DNA from: Tsukamurella sp. M9C
Lineage (GTDB): Bacteria; Actinomycetota; Actinomycetes; Mycobacteriales; Mycobacteriaceae
Assembly (NCBI RefSeq): GCF_020169415.1
Contig: NZ_JAIULG010000021.1
Location: 1 to 64,000 of the forward strand
DNA length: 64,000 nucleotides
Reading direction: 5' to 3'
Each line of letters starts with the position of its first letter. Position 1 is the first letter of the stretch. Both the position numbers and the translations under genes were made by a program. Shown here in pieces: positions 1 to 8,483 of this stretch. Under the pieces are notes generated by a model. It was given only the letters and a program-made list of their open reading frames with translations. It ran no database searches and was not told the origin of the DNA.

Positions 1-1
1 T

Positions 2-1015
2 TCCATCGTCTCCCAGGCGCTCGCGGCCGCCCGTTCCGCCGAGGTGATGCTCTTCGGCGTCGGCTCCGCCTCCACCTCGACCACCCTCTTCGAGGGCGCG
101 TACATCGACACCGAGGTCCTCGGCGAGTTCGTGGTGACCGCGCCGATCGTGCTCGGGCACGAGGCGTCCGGGCGGATCGTGGCCGTCGGCGAGGGCGTCC
201 CCGCCGAGCGGATCGGCGAGCGCGTCTCCATCGAGCCGCAACGTCCCGACCCGCACAGCCCCGAGTCCCTCCGCGGCGAGTACAACCTCTGCCCGGCCAT
301 GCGGTTCTACGCCACCCCGCCGGTCGACGGCGCCCTCGCCGAATACGTGACCATCGGATCCGCGTTCGCGCACGCCGTCCCGGATTCGGTGTCCGACGAG
401 GCCGCGGCCCTGTTCGAGCCGCTGTCCGTGGGGATCGCCGCGCTCCGCAAGGCGGCCGTCGGCCTCGGCGGGTCCGTCCTCATCGCCGGCGCGGGGCCGA
501 TCGGCCTGCTGTGCGCGCAGGTCGCGCGGGCGTCCGGCCTCACCCGGATCGTGGTGACCGACCCCGATCCCGTGCGGCGCGCGGCGGCCGGGCGGTTCGG
601 CGCCACGCGGACCGTCGATCCCGGTGCGGACGCGTCCGCGGTGGGCGACGGCTTCGACGCCTTCGTCGACGCGTCCGGGGCGCCGCCCGCGATCCGCGCG
701 GGCATTCCCGCCGTCCGCCCCGGCGGCCGGATCGTGCTGGTGGGCATGGGCGCCGACGATCTCGAGCTGCCCGTCTCGCTGATCCAGGCCCGGGAGCTGG
801 TTCTCACCGGCGTCTTCCGCTACGCGAACACCTGGCCCACGGCGATCGCGCTGGCGGCCGAGGGGCGCGTCGACCTCGACGGCATGGTCACCGGGCGGTT
901 CCCGCTCGATCGCGCCGAGGAGGCGCTCAACGCCGATCGGGAGCCGGGCAGCATCAAGGCCGTCGTCCGACTCGACGGCGCCGGCACCGAACCGCACACC
1001 GAGGAGCAGCGATGA
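2..1015 (+). CDS. Zinc-dependent polyol (sorbitol-type) dehydrogenase, N-terminus replaced by SorC-like sequence; 5' end outside window
   Basis: From about base 120 the reading frame is a medium-chain NAD(P)-dependent sorbitol/alcohol dehydrogenase. It shows the GHEASG zinc-ligand motif, NLCP and FYATPPVDGA typical of the polyol group, FEPLSV with the third zinc-ligand Glu, and the Rossmann motif GAGPIGL. Family members carry about 50 more residues at the N-terminus, including the Cys zinc ligand of the CGSD motif, and these are absent. Instead the frame runs back through ARSAEVMLFGVGSASTSTT, which resembles the sugar-phosphate-binding domain of SorC/DeoR regulators. With one catalytic zinc ligand missing the product is probably inactive (inference). 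It overlaps the next gene by ATGA and would oxidise a sugar alcohol in the same pathway. The first ATG in frame is at 44, but coding continues to the window edge. Confidence 0.75.
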   Translation, partial: SIVSQALAAARSAEVMLFGVGSASTSTTLFEGAYIDTEVLGEFVVTAPIVLGHEASGRIVAVGEGVPAERIGERVSIEPQRPDPHSPESLRGEYNLCPAMRFYATPPVDGALAEYVTIGSAFAHAVPDSVSDEAAALFEPLSVGIAALRKAAVGLGGSVLIAGAGPIGLLCAQVARASGLTRIVVTDPDPVRRAAAGRFGATRTVDPGADASAVGDGFDAFVDASGAPPAIRAGIPAVRPGGRIVLVGMGADDLELPVSLIQARELVLTGVFRYANTWPTAIALAAEGRVDLDGMVTGRFPLDRAEEALNADREPGSIKAVVRLDGAGTEPHTEEQR

Positions 1016-2496
1016 CCGCACCGATCGACCTGAGCCCGACCGCCCTGACCGCGATCACGGACGCCTCCCTGCCGGCCTACGACCGCGGCGCGGTGCGGGC
1101 CGGCATCGTCCACTTCGGCGTCGGGGGTTTCCATCGCGCCCACCAGGCGGTCTACGTCGACCGGCTGCTCACGGCCGGCCCCGGCGCGGCGGGCTGGGGC
1201 ATCTGCGGCGTCGGGCTCCGGCCCGCGGACGCCGCGATGCGCGATGCGCTCGTCCCGCAGGGCGGGCTCTACACGCTCACCCTCAAGCATCCCGACGGTG
1301 CCGTTCAGACCTCCGTCGTCGGGTCGATCGTCGACTACCTGTACGCCCCCGACGATCCCGAGGCGGTGATCGAGCGGCTCGCGGCGCCGCAGACGCGCAT
1401 CGTCTCCCTCACCATCACCGAGGGCGGCTACAACTTCTCCGCGACCACCGGCGAGTTCGACGCCGAGAATCCGGACGTCCGGCACGATCTGGAGCCGGGT
1501 GCGACGCCCCGCACCGTCTTCGGGTTCGTCGCCGAGGCTCTGCGCCGGCGCCGCGACCGCGGCGTCCCCGCCTTCACGGTCATGTCGTGCGACAACATCG
1601 AGGGCAACGGGCACGTCGCACAGCGCACCTTCACCGCGTTCGCCCGCCTGGCCGATCCCGCACTCGCCGACTGGATCGCCGAGCACGTGCGCTTCCCCAA
1701 TTCGATGGTGGACCGGATCACGCCCGCGACCCCCGGCGGGCTGCGCGCCGAGGTCGCGGCACGCGTGGGCGTCGACGACCGGTGGCCCGTCGTCGCCGAG
1801 CCCTACACCCAGTGGGTGCTCGAGGACGCCTTCGGTGCGGGCCGCCCGCGGTTCGAGGACGCGGGCGTGCAGGTGGTCGACGACGTGGCTCCGTACGAGC
1901 TCATGAAGCTGCGCCTGCTCAACGCGGGGCACCAGGCCCTGGGGCACTTCGCCCGCCTACTGGGCTACGAGTACGTCCACGACGCCGCGGCGGACCCGGA
2001 CGTGCGCGAGCTGCTCCGCCGGTACATGCAGGAGGAGGGGCGGCCCACGCTGCGTCCCGTGCCCGGCATCGACCTCGACGACTACATCGCCACCCTGCTC
2101 GAGCGGTTCTCCAACCCCGCGATCGCCGACACCGTCGCGCGACTGTGTCAGGACGCCTCCGATCGCATTCCGAAATGGCTGGTGCCCGTCATCGTCTCGC
2201 GTCTCGACGCCGGTGCCGCGGCGCCGCTCGCGGCGGCCGTCGTCGCGGCTTGGACCCGTGGCTGCGAGGGCGTCGACGACGCCGGCGCGCCGATCGTGCA
2301 GGGCGACCGCGCGGCGGACGCGCTCACGGAGCGGGCCGTTCGATCCAGGACGGAGCCGCTCGCCTTCGTGACGGCGCCGGACCTCTTCGGCGATCTCGCC
2401 GACCGCCCGGGGTTCACCGAGCCCTACCTGGCGGCGCTGACCGCGCTGCGGGAGAACGGCGCGCGCGCCCTGCTCCGGGAGCTGCTCGCGCGCTAG
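1012..2496 (+). CDS. Mannitol dehydrogenase family protein (D-arabitol/mannitol 2-dehydrogenase type)
   Basis: 494 residues, the usual size of long-chain mannitol dehydrogenases. The N-terminal Rossmann region carries GVGGFHRAHQAVYVD (about residues 32-46). The C-terminal catalytic signature KLRLLNAGHQALGHFARLL contains the conserved Lys, Asn and His. The enzyme should interconvert a polyol and its ketose with NAD, for example D-mannitol/fructose or D-arabitol/xylulose. The start ATG at 1012 overlaps the upstream stop by four bases, so translation is coupled. A xylulokinase lies convergent just downstream, which favours a pentitol such as D-arabitol (inference). Hexuronate (fructuronate/altronate) reductases belong to the same family and cannot be excluded. 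Confidence 0.9.
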   Translation: MTAPIDLSPTALTAITDASLPAYDRGAVRAGIVHFGVGGFHRAHQAVYVDRLLTAGPGAAGWGICGVGLRPADAAMRDALVPQGGLYTLTLKHPDGAVQTSVVGSIVDYLYAPDDPEAVIERLAAPQTRIVSLTITEGGYNFSATTGEFDAENPDVRHDLEPGATPRTVFGFVAEALRRRRDRGVPAFTVMSCDNIEGNGHVAQRTFTAFARLADPALADWIAEHVRFPNSMVDRITPATPGGLRAEVAARVGVDDRWPVVAEPYTQWVLEDAFGAGRPRFEDAGVQVVDDVAPYELMKLRLLNAGHQALGHFARLLGYEYVHDAAADPDVRELLRRYMQEEGRPTLRPVPGIDLDDYIATLLERFSNPAIADTVARLCQDASDRIPKWLVPVIVSRLDAGAAAPLAAAVVAAWTRGCEGVDDAGAPIVQGDRAADALTERAVRSRTEPLAFVTAPDLFGDLADRPGFTEPYLAALTALRENGARALLRELLAR

Positions 2497-2508
2497 GGCA
2501 ACGCGTCT

Positions 2509-3924
2509 TCAGGGGCGGTCGAGCACCAGCTCGGCCGCCTCGCGGTAGCGCGCGTAGACCTCCGGCGTGGCGGCGGCCGTGCGGGATTCGGCGACGGGGC
2601 GCGGCCAGGTCGGCGCCGAGCCGTCCCCGCGGAGCGCCCACGCCGCCTGTCGCGCGGCCCCGCGGGCGACGTACTCGCCGTCCGCGGGGAAGTCCACGGC
2701 GCGGCCGAAGACCGCGGGTGCGATCGCGCGGACCGCGCCGGACCGGCCGCCGCCGCCGACCACCAGGATCCGCTCGACGGCCGTGCCCTGGTCGGCGATC
2801 GCGTCGAGGCAGAACTGGAGCGAGCAGAGCAGGCCCTCGACGGCGGCGCGCGCGATGTTCTCGCGGGTGAGGTTGGCGCCGGTCACCCCCTGCAGCGATC
2901 CGGTGGCGTTCGGCAGGTTGGGGGAGCGCTCACCCGCGAAGAACGGGACCAGGACCAGGCCCTCCGCGCCGGGAGGCGCTGTCAGCGCGAGTCGCGCGAA
3001 CTCCTCGAGGTCCGCTCCGAGCATCCGCGCGGTCGCCGCCAGAACGGGGGCGCCGTTGAGGGTGCAGACCAGCGGCAGCTGGTGCCCGGTGGCGTCGGCG
3101 AACCCGGCGACGATGCCCGACGGGTCGCGCGGCGCTGTCGCCGTCACGGCGCTGACCACGCCCGACGTCCCGAGGGAGACGATGCAGTCGCCGGGCCGGG
3201 CGTCGAGCCCGAGTGCGGCGCCTGCGTTGTCGCCCGCGCCCGCGCCGAGCGGGGTGCCCCGGCGGAGCGGGCCGGCGTCGTCGAGAACCGGTGTCGACTC
3301 CGCGGGGCCGAGCACCCGGGGGAGCGCGGGCCGCCGCCCGCGCAGCGCGAGTTCGAGGAGGTCCGTGCGGTACTCGCCCGTCGCTGCGCTGAAGTAGCCG
3401 GTGCCGGAGGCGTCCGAGCGATCCGTCGCGAGGGCGTCGAGCCCGCCCCCGCCGAGCCGCCACGTCAACCAGTCGTGCGGGAGGCAGACGGCCGCGGTCG
3501 CGTCCGCGTGCGCGGGTTCCGCATCGGCGAGCCAGCGCAGCTTCGCGGCGGTCACCGCCGCGACCGGGACCACGCCCACCGCGTCGGCCCACCGGTCCGG
3601 CCCTCCGAGGTCCGCCTTGAGCTGCTCCGCCGCGGCGGCCGATCGAGTGTCGTTCCACAGCAGGGCGTCCCGCACCACGGCGCCGGCGCGGTCCAGGCAC
3701 ACCATCCCGTGCTGCTGCGCACCCACCGAGGCGGCGGCGACGTCGTCGAGTCCGCCCGCGTCCCGGGCCGCTGCGGCGAGCGCGTCGAGCCACGCGTTGG
3801 GCGCGACCTCGGTGCCCGGCGGGTGCGGAGCGGCGCCGGAACGGACGACCTCGCCCGAATCCGCATCGCACACCACGACCTTGCAGGACTGCGTGGACGA
3901 GTCGATACCGGCGACGAGAGGCAT
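2509..3924 (-). CDS. xylB: Xylulokinase
   Basis: 471-residue FGGY sugar kinase. The N-terminal phosphate-binding motif [19 protein letters not shown] starts at residue 5. The second ATP-domain motif [10 protein letters not shown] lies about mid-protein and GGGGRSG in the C-terminal lobe. Reaction: D-xylulose + ATP to D-xylulose 5-phosphate, the entry into the pentose phosphate pathway. I place the start at the ATG ending at 3924, just before the phosphate-binding motif; an upstream in-frame start at 3987 would add 21 basic, unconserved residues. The gene faces the two polyol dehydrogenase genes with a 12-base gap, and together they form a polyol-to-xylulose-5-phosphate route. Confidence 0.9.
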   Translation of the reverse strand: MPLVAGIDSSTQSCKVVVCDADSGEVVRSGAAPHPPGTEVAPNAWLDALAAAARDAGGLDDVAAASVGAQQHGMVCLDRAGAVVRDALLWNDTRSAAAAEQLKADLGGPDRWADAVGVVPVAAVTAAKLRWLADAEPAHADATAAVCLPHDWLTWRLGGGGLDALATDRSDASGTGYFSAATGEYRTDLLELALRGRRPALPRVLGPAESTPVLDDAGPLRRGTPLGAGAGDNAGAALGLDARPGDCIVSLGTSGVVSAVTATAPRDPSGIVAGFADATGHQLPLVCTLNGAPVLAATARMLGADLEEFARLALTAPPGAEGLVLVPFFAGERSPNLPNATGSLQGVTGANLTRENIARAAVEGLLCSLQFCLDAIADQGTAVERILVVGGGGRSGAVRAIAPAVFGRAVDFPADGEYVARGAARQAAWALRGDGSAPTWPRPVAESRTAAATPEVYARYREAAELVLDRP

Positions 3925-3981
3925 GGCCGCGATCCTCCCAGACCGCCGGCGCGCCCATGCACGTATCGCCATGGTGATCTT

Positions 3982-3996
3982 TGACAATGATTTTCA
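3982..3996 (+). promoter_or_regulatory. Zur box in front of aztD
   Basis: TGACAATGATTTTCA is a near-perfect inverted repeat that differs by one position from the TGAAAATNATTTTCA core known for actinobacterial Zur operators. It ends 21 bases before the aztD ATG, directly upstream of a TACACC -10-like box (4005-4010). Bound Zur-zinc would therefore block the promoter when zinc is plentiful. Confidence 0.8.
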
Positions 3997-4017
3997 TCAA
4001 CGATTACACCTGTCGTC

Positions 4018-5280
4018 ATGCCCAAGAACCTGCACCTCGCCGCGCCCCTCCTCGCCGCCGCCCTGCTGGCCGCCGGATGCGGCTCCGCCCAGCCGGATCC
4101 GGCACCGTCGTCGGCGACGGCCTCCGGCTCGGACGCCGACGCGCCCGGCGGCGCGACCGAACAGCGCCGCGCGGCGCCGCGTCTCGCCATCACCTACGAG
4201 GGCGGGGTGCAGATCCTCGACGCCGCCACGCTCGAGCGCGTCGCGGACTTCCCGGGCGAGGGCTACCTCCGGGTGAATCCCGCCGGTGACGGCCGCCACG
4301 CCGTCATCTCCGAGGGCGCCGGCTTCCGCCTGCTGGACCTCGGTTCCTGGTCCGTGCCCCACGGCGACCACCAGCACTTCTACACCGCCGCGCCCCGTCG
4401 CACCGACATCACGATCCCGGCGCCCGAGCCGGGCCACGTGGTCCGGCACGACGGCCGCACCGTGTTCTTCTCCGACGGCACCGGTACCGTCACGTCGATC
4501 GCCTCGGACAAGGTGGGCGACCCCACCGCGCACCGCGCGACCTACACCGCGCCGAAGCCGCACCACGGCGTCGCCGTGGAGCGGGCGGACGGTTCGATGC
4601 TCATCACCCTCGGCGACGAGAAGACCCGCACGGGCGTGGCGATCCTCGACAAGGACCGCAAGGAGATCACGCGCAACGAGCAGTGCCCGGGCGTGCACGG
4701 CGAGGGCGCCGCCGAGGGCGGCGCCGTCATCTTCGGTTGCGAGGACGGCGTGCTCGTGGTGCGCGGCAACGAGATCGTCAAGACCGCGGCCCCGACGCCT
4801 GGGTACGCACGCACGGGCAACGTCTCCGCCACCGAGGCGCACGCCGTCGTCCTCGGCGACTACAAGGTGGACAAGGCCGCGAAGCCCGAGCGGCCCACGC
4901 GGGTCAGCCTCATCGACACCCGCACCGGCGCGGTCAAGCTCGTCGATCTGCCCGCCTCCTACAGCTTCCGCTCCCTCGCGCGAGGCCAGTTCGGCGAGGC
5001 GCTCGTGCTCGGCACCGACGGCGTCCTGCGCGTCCTCGATCCGAACACCGGCGCCACCGTCCGCGAGGTCAAGGTCACGGCGCCGTGGACCGAGGACGCG
5101 AACTGGCAGGAGCCGCGCCCCGCGGTCTTCACGATGGGTTCGACCGCCTACGTCACCGACCCGTCGGCCAAGTCCGTCGTCGCGATCGACGTCCCCACCG
5201 GCAAGGAGCTGCGTCGCGGCACCCTCGAGCACACGCCGGACGAGGTGTCGGGCGTCACCGGGGTCGGCACCACTCACTAG
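4018..5280 (+). CDS. aztD: Zinc metallochaperone AztD-like lipoprotein (beta-propeller)
   Basis: 420 residues with a lipoprotein signal peptide ending in LAAGC (Cys21), so probably anchored on the outer face of the membrane. The mature part consists of propeller-like repeats, and HGDHQHF at residues 115-121 matches the His-rich zinc site of AztD, the periplasmic zinc donor to AztC. The role is zinc delivery to an AztABC-type importer. No aztABC genes lie in this window, so the partner must be elsewhere. The ATG lies 7 bases after a TACACC -10-like box, which suggests a leaderless mRNA. Control by Zur is inferred from the operator at 3982-3996. A general WD-like binding lipoprotein is the fallback reading. 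Confidence 0.8.
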   Translation: MPKNLHLAAPLLAAALLAAGCGSAQPDPAPSSATASGSDADAPGGATEQRRAAPRLAITYEGGVQILDAATLERVADFPGEGYLRVNPAGDGRHAVISEGAGFRLLDLGSWSVPHGDHQHFYTAAPRRTDITIPAPEPGHVVRHDGRTVFFSDGTGTVTSIASDKVGDPTAHRATYTAPKPHHGVAVERADGSMLITLGDEKTRTGVAILDKDRKEITRNEQCPGVHGEGAAEGGAVIFGCEDGVLVVRGNEIVKTAAPTPGYARTGNVSATEAHAVVLGDYKVDKAAKPERPTRVSLIDTRTGAVKLVDLPASYSFRSLARGQFGEALVLGTDGVLRVLDPNTGATVREVKVTAPWTEDANWQEPRPAVFTMGSTAYVTDPSAKSVVAIDVPTGKELRRGTLEHTPDEVSGVTGVGTTH

Positions 5281-5283
5281 TCT
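5278..5283 (+). promoter_or_regulatory. Leaderless -10 box of coaE
   Basis: TAGTCT fits the TANNNT -10 consensus and ends six bases before the coaE ATG, so transcription should start at or next to the start codon. Its first three bases are also the stop codon of aztD. coaE can therefore be expressed independently of Zur-controlled aztD. Confidence 0.6.
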
Positions 5284-5289
5284 GAGGGC

Positions 5290-6171
5290 ATGTTGCGGAT
5301 CGGACTGACGGGCGGCATCGGCGCGGGCAAGTCGACGGTGGCGAAGGAACTCGCCGCGCTCGGCGCGGTGATCGTGGACGGCGACAAGATCGCCCGCGAG
5401 GTCGTCGAGCCCGGGACGCCCGGGCTCGCCGCCTTGGCCGAGGCCTTCGGGGAGGGCATCCTCGCCGCGGACGGCAGCCTCGACCGGCCTGCCCTCGCCG
5501 CGATCGCCTTCTCCGACGACGAGTCCCGCGCCAAGCTCAACGCGATCACCCACCCGCTGGTGGGCGCGCGGTCCGCGGAGCTGATCGAGGCGGCCGGCCC
5601 CGATGCCGTGATCGTGCAGGACATCCCGCTCCTCGTGGAGAACAAGGTGGCGCCGATGTTCCACCTCGTGATCATCGTCTGGGTCGACGCCGAGGAGCGG
5701 GTCGGCCGGCTCGTGGGCTCGCGCGGCATGGCCGAGGACGACGCCCGCGCCCGCATCGCCGCCCAGGCCACCGACGAGCAGCGTCGCGCCGTCGCCGACG
5801 TCTGGCTGGAGAACACCGGCACCGAGGACGCGACGCGCGCCGCCGTCCGGGCGCTGTGGGCGGATCGCATCGCCCCGTTCGCCGCGAACGTCGCCGCGCA
5901 CCGTCCGGCCACCGGCGCCCCGCGGGTGGACGACCCGGCCTACGACGAGCGGCTCGTCGGGCGGCTCTGGGTCACCCTCGGTGCCGACGCCTCCGCGGTC
6001 ACGGTCGACGGTGCCGAGGCGCTCGTCGTGCTCGCCGACGGCGTGGCCATCGACGCGGTCGCGGCGAAGCTGGCGGCGGCGGGCTTCGCGCCCACGGGGC
6101 CGGGGGAGTTCGCGAGCTCCGATCCGGGCCGCGCGGCGGCGGTGCGGGTCACGACTCAGGGCACCGCGTAG
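5290..6171 (+). CDS. coaE: Dephospho-CoA kinase with C-terminal extension
   Basis: Catalyses the last step of coenzyme A synthesis, phosphorylating the ribose 3'-OH of dephospho-CoA. The P-loop GGIGAGKST is at residues 8-16, the substrate region DGDKIAREVVEPGTPG follows, and the lid is THPLVGAR. The kinase fills about 200 residues. The remaining 90 residues occupy the position of the GrpB/UPF0157 domain of the longer mycobacterial CoaE but are much shorter and hardly recognisable, so this looks like a degenerate tail. Genomic position upstream of uvrB matches mycobacteria. The 3' end overlaps the convergent SWIM gene by 16 bases. Confidence 0.93.
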   Translation: MLRIGLTGGIGAGKSTVAKELAALGAVIVDGDKIAREVVEPGTPGLAALAEAFGEGILAADGSLDRPALAAIAFSDDESRAKLNAITHPLVGARSAELIEAAGPDAVIVQDIPLLVENKVAPMFHLVIIVWVDAEERVGRLVGSRGMAEDDARARIAAQATDEQRRAVADVWLENTGTEDATRAAVRALWADRIAPFAANVAAHRPATGAPRVDDPAYDERLVGRLWVTLGADASAVTVDGAEALVVLADGVAIDAVAAKLAAAGFAPTGPGEFASSDPGRAAAVRVTTQGTA

Positions 6172-6707
6172 TAGTCCCGCACGTGCAGCGCGGCGAGCGG
6201 CGTCCACCGCGGCGCCGGCCGGTCGTCCTCGTCGTCACCCGCGGGCGCAGAGGTGCCGTACGCCTGGATCGTCAGCGCGGTCACGGGCTCGTGGTCGACG
6301 AGCGTCGCGAGCGCGTACACCGCGGCGAGCACGTGCACGCACATCGTGCTGCGCGCCTTGCAGGAGCAGTCGGCGGCGTCGAGGACCGGCCCGGGCCGCA
6401 GCCCCCGGGCGATCAGCGCCGCGTGGATCGCGTCGTCGGGCTCGGTGCGGGAGCCCAGCTCCTCCCGCAGGGCCGTCGCGGTCGCCGGCGCCATCGCGGC
6501 GAACTCGAGGTGCGCCGCGGATGCGCTCGCGCCGCTGTGCACGAGCGCGGCGACCCGCCCACCGTCGAACTGCAGTGTGACGCCGCCGTTGCGGGCGAGC
6601 ATCCGGGCCCGCGGGGCGTGCGTGTTCGGGGTGCTCGCGGTGGTCGGCTCGGCGATGCGGACGAGGTCGGCGCCCCAGGTGGTGAATCCGAAGGGGTTGG
6701 TGGCCAT
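6156..6707 (-). CDS. SWIM zinc-finger protein
   Basis: 183 residues. The C-terminal half contains CSCKARSTMCVHVLAAVYAL, the CxCx(n)CxH SWIM zinc-binding motif used for DNA or protein contacts. No catalytic domain is visible. It begins one base after the stop of the SNF2 ATPase gene on the same strand. SWIM proteins and SNF2 ATPases are often paired or fused, so the two very probably act together as a DNA-dependent remodelling or repair factor (inference). The start ATG at 6707 is the only sensible one given the spacing. Confidence 0.85.
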   Translation of the reverse strand: MATNPFGFTTWGADLVRIAEPTTASTPNTHAPRARMLARNGGVTLQFDGGRVAALVHSGASASAAHLEFAAMAPATATALREELGSRTEPDDAIHAALIARGLRPGPVLDAADCSCKARSTMCVHVLAAVYALATLVDHEPVTALTIQAYGTSAPAGDDEDDRPAPRWTPLAALHVRDYYAVP

Positions 6708-6708
6708 G

Positions 6709-8274
6709 TCAGTTCTCCCGGTTCCGGCGCAGGACGTCCATCAGGCGCTCGTCGTCGAGCGAAGCGAGTTCGGTCACGATCGATCCGTCGTCGGCGTGCA
6801 CGCCGAGAAGTGCCTTGCGGCGGTGCATCTCGTCGATGTGCTCCTCGATCGTGGTCGCCGTCGTCAGGGTGGTCACCGTGACCGGGCGGCTCTGCCCGAT
6901 GCGGTGGGCGCGGTCCGTGGCCTGCGCCTCGACCGCGGGGTTCCACCAGCGGTCGTAGTGCAGCACCTCACTCGCGCGGGTGAGGGTGAGGCCGGTGCCG
7001 CCCGCCTTGAGGCTCATGACCAGGACCTCCGGGCCGGTGCCCGCTTGGAAGGCGTCGGCGATCGCGGACCGCTCGGCGACCGGCATCCCGCCGTGGAAGA
7101 ACGGGACCGCGCGGCCTAGGAGTGACGAGGCCGCCGAGGCGAGCAACTCGCCCGTGTCCCGGTACTGGGTGAACACGAGGGTCGGCCGGTGCGCGGCGAG
7201 GTTCGCCTCGAGGATCTCCATCGCCACGTCGAGCTTGCCGGACCTGCCCGGCTCCCAGGAGGGCGCGGCACCGTCGGCCAGGCCCGGGTGGTTGCAGATC
7301 TGCTTGAGTGCGGTGAGCACCGCGAGCAGCCGGCCGTGCCGCTCCAGCCCGCTGCCGAAGCCGTCGTCCGCGGCCCGGGCGAGGCAGGCGTCGTAGCGGC
7401 GGGCCTGCTCGTCGGTGAGGTCGCACAGCACCGGGTTGTCGATCTTCGGCGGCAGCGCCCCGGCCGCCCGGTCCTTGGTGCGGGCCAGCATCACGGGCGC
7501 GACGGCCGCGCGCAGGCGGCGCAGCGCACCGTCGTCCCCGGACTCGACGGCCCGGGTGAATCGGCGGCGGAAGACCGCCTTCACCGGGAACATCCGCGGC
7601 GCGACCACGCGCAGGATCGCCCAGAGGTCGTCGAGCGAGTTCTCGATCGGCGTGCCGGTGAGAGCGATGCGGAAGTCCGCGTCGAGCTCGCGCGCGGCGC
7701 GGGAGACCTGGGTCCGCGGGTTCTTCAGCGCGTGCGCCTCGTCGAAGACGACGGCGGTCCACCGGGTCCGGCCGAGCTCCGCCGCCGAGAGGCGGAGCCG
7801 GGCGTAGGAGACGACGGTGACCTCGTCCTGGAGGGCCGGCGCGAACCGGGCGATCTCGCGCCGCCAGTTGGTGGCGAGGCTGGTGGGGCACACGACCAGG
7901 TGCGGGCCCGGGCCCAGTCGAGTGAGGGCGCCGATCGCCTGCAGCGTCTTGCCGAGACCCATCTCGTCGGCGAGCAGCGCCCCGCCGTGATCGTGGAGGG
8001 TGCGGAGCAACCAGGCCACGCCGGCCGCCTGGTAGGGCCGCGGCTTCGCGTCGAGGACGCCGTCGAGGGACGCGGCCGTCGCGACGGTGTCGGCGAAGGC
8101 GGTGGTCGCGTAGGCGGCGGAGGTGACGGCGGTCCCCGTCGGGTCCGGCTCGGCGTGGGCGGCGATCGGCAGCGGCGCCTCCTCGCCCCGGGTCCGATCG
8201 GACCAGGCGGTGAGCGAGGCGGACGGCCGCGCGGCGCCGGGCAGGGCCGTGACGGCGACGACGTCGCAGCGCAC
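6709..8274 (-). CDS. SNF2-family DNA-dependent ATPase/helicase
   Basis: At least 521 residues of a Swi2/Snf2 ATPase. Motif I is LADEMGLGKT, motif II FDEAHALKN, motif III TGTPIEN, and motif VI QATDRAHRIGQ. It should translocate on double-stranded DNA and displace or remodel bound proteins. The GTG at 8274 is the first standard start, but the frame stays protein-like for about 45 more codons upstream, to around 8409, with no ATG/GTG/TTG except a CTG there. The real N-terminus may therefore be longer and start at a rare codon next to the TetR promoter. It forms an operon with the SWIM protein. Confidence 0.88.
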   Translation of the reverse strand: MRCDVVAVTALPGAARPSASLTAWSDRTRGEEAPLPIAAHAEPDPTGTAVTSAAYATTAFADTVATAASLDGVLDAKPRPYQAAGVAWLLRTLHDHGGALLADEMGLGKTLQAIGALTRLGPGPHLVVCPTSLATNWRREIARFAPALQDEVTVVSYARLRLSAAELGRTRWTAVVFDEAHALKNPRTQVSRAARELDADFRIALTGTPIENSLDDLWAILRVVAPRMFPVKAVFRRRFTRAVESGDDGALRRLRAAVAPVMLARTKDRAAGALPPKIDNPVLCDLTDEQARRYDACLARAADDGFGSGLERHGRLLAVLTALKQICNHPGLADGAAPSWEPGRSGKLDVAMEILEANLAAHRPTLVFTQYRDTGELLASAASSLLGRAVPFFHGGMPVAERSAIADAFQAGTGPEVLVMSLKAGGTGLTLTRASEVLHYDRWWNPAVEAQATDRAHRIGQSRPVTVTTLTTATTIEEHIDEMHRRKALLGVHADDGSIVTELASLDDERLMDVLRRNREN

Positions 8275-8437
8275 GTCCGCGACGGCGAGCGCACCGTCGA
8301 CCGGAACGACGAGCGGGAGAACCGTGGCGCGGGCGGGGTCGTCGAGGTCGTGCGAGGACCAGAGGGCGAACTGGTGGAGGTCGGGGAGGTACGTGGCTTC
8401 GAGGCTCAGGGCGCGTCCTTCGCGGGATTCGAATAGA

Positions 8438-8478
8438 GTACGTTGTACGGAGTACTCGAACAGTGTACACAGTACGGA
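8438..8478 (+). promoter_or_regulatory. Palindrome-rich promoter/operator between SNF2 and TetR genes
   Basis: The segment between the divergent SNF2 and TetR genes contains the palindromes GAGTACTC (8450-8457) and GTGTACAC (8463-8470) plus further GTAC units. This is what a self-regulated TetR dimer site looks like. TetR binding here is inferred. Confidence 0.45.
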
Positions 8479-8483
8479 GAAAG

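Noticed and set aside
511..1011. Long N-terminal extension of the mannitol dehydrogenase frame
   Set aside because: It lies in another frame of the dehydrogenase gene and is Arg-rich; the family start and the ATGA overlap place the start at 1012.
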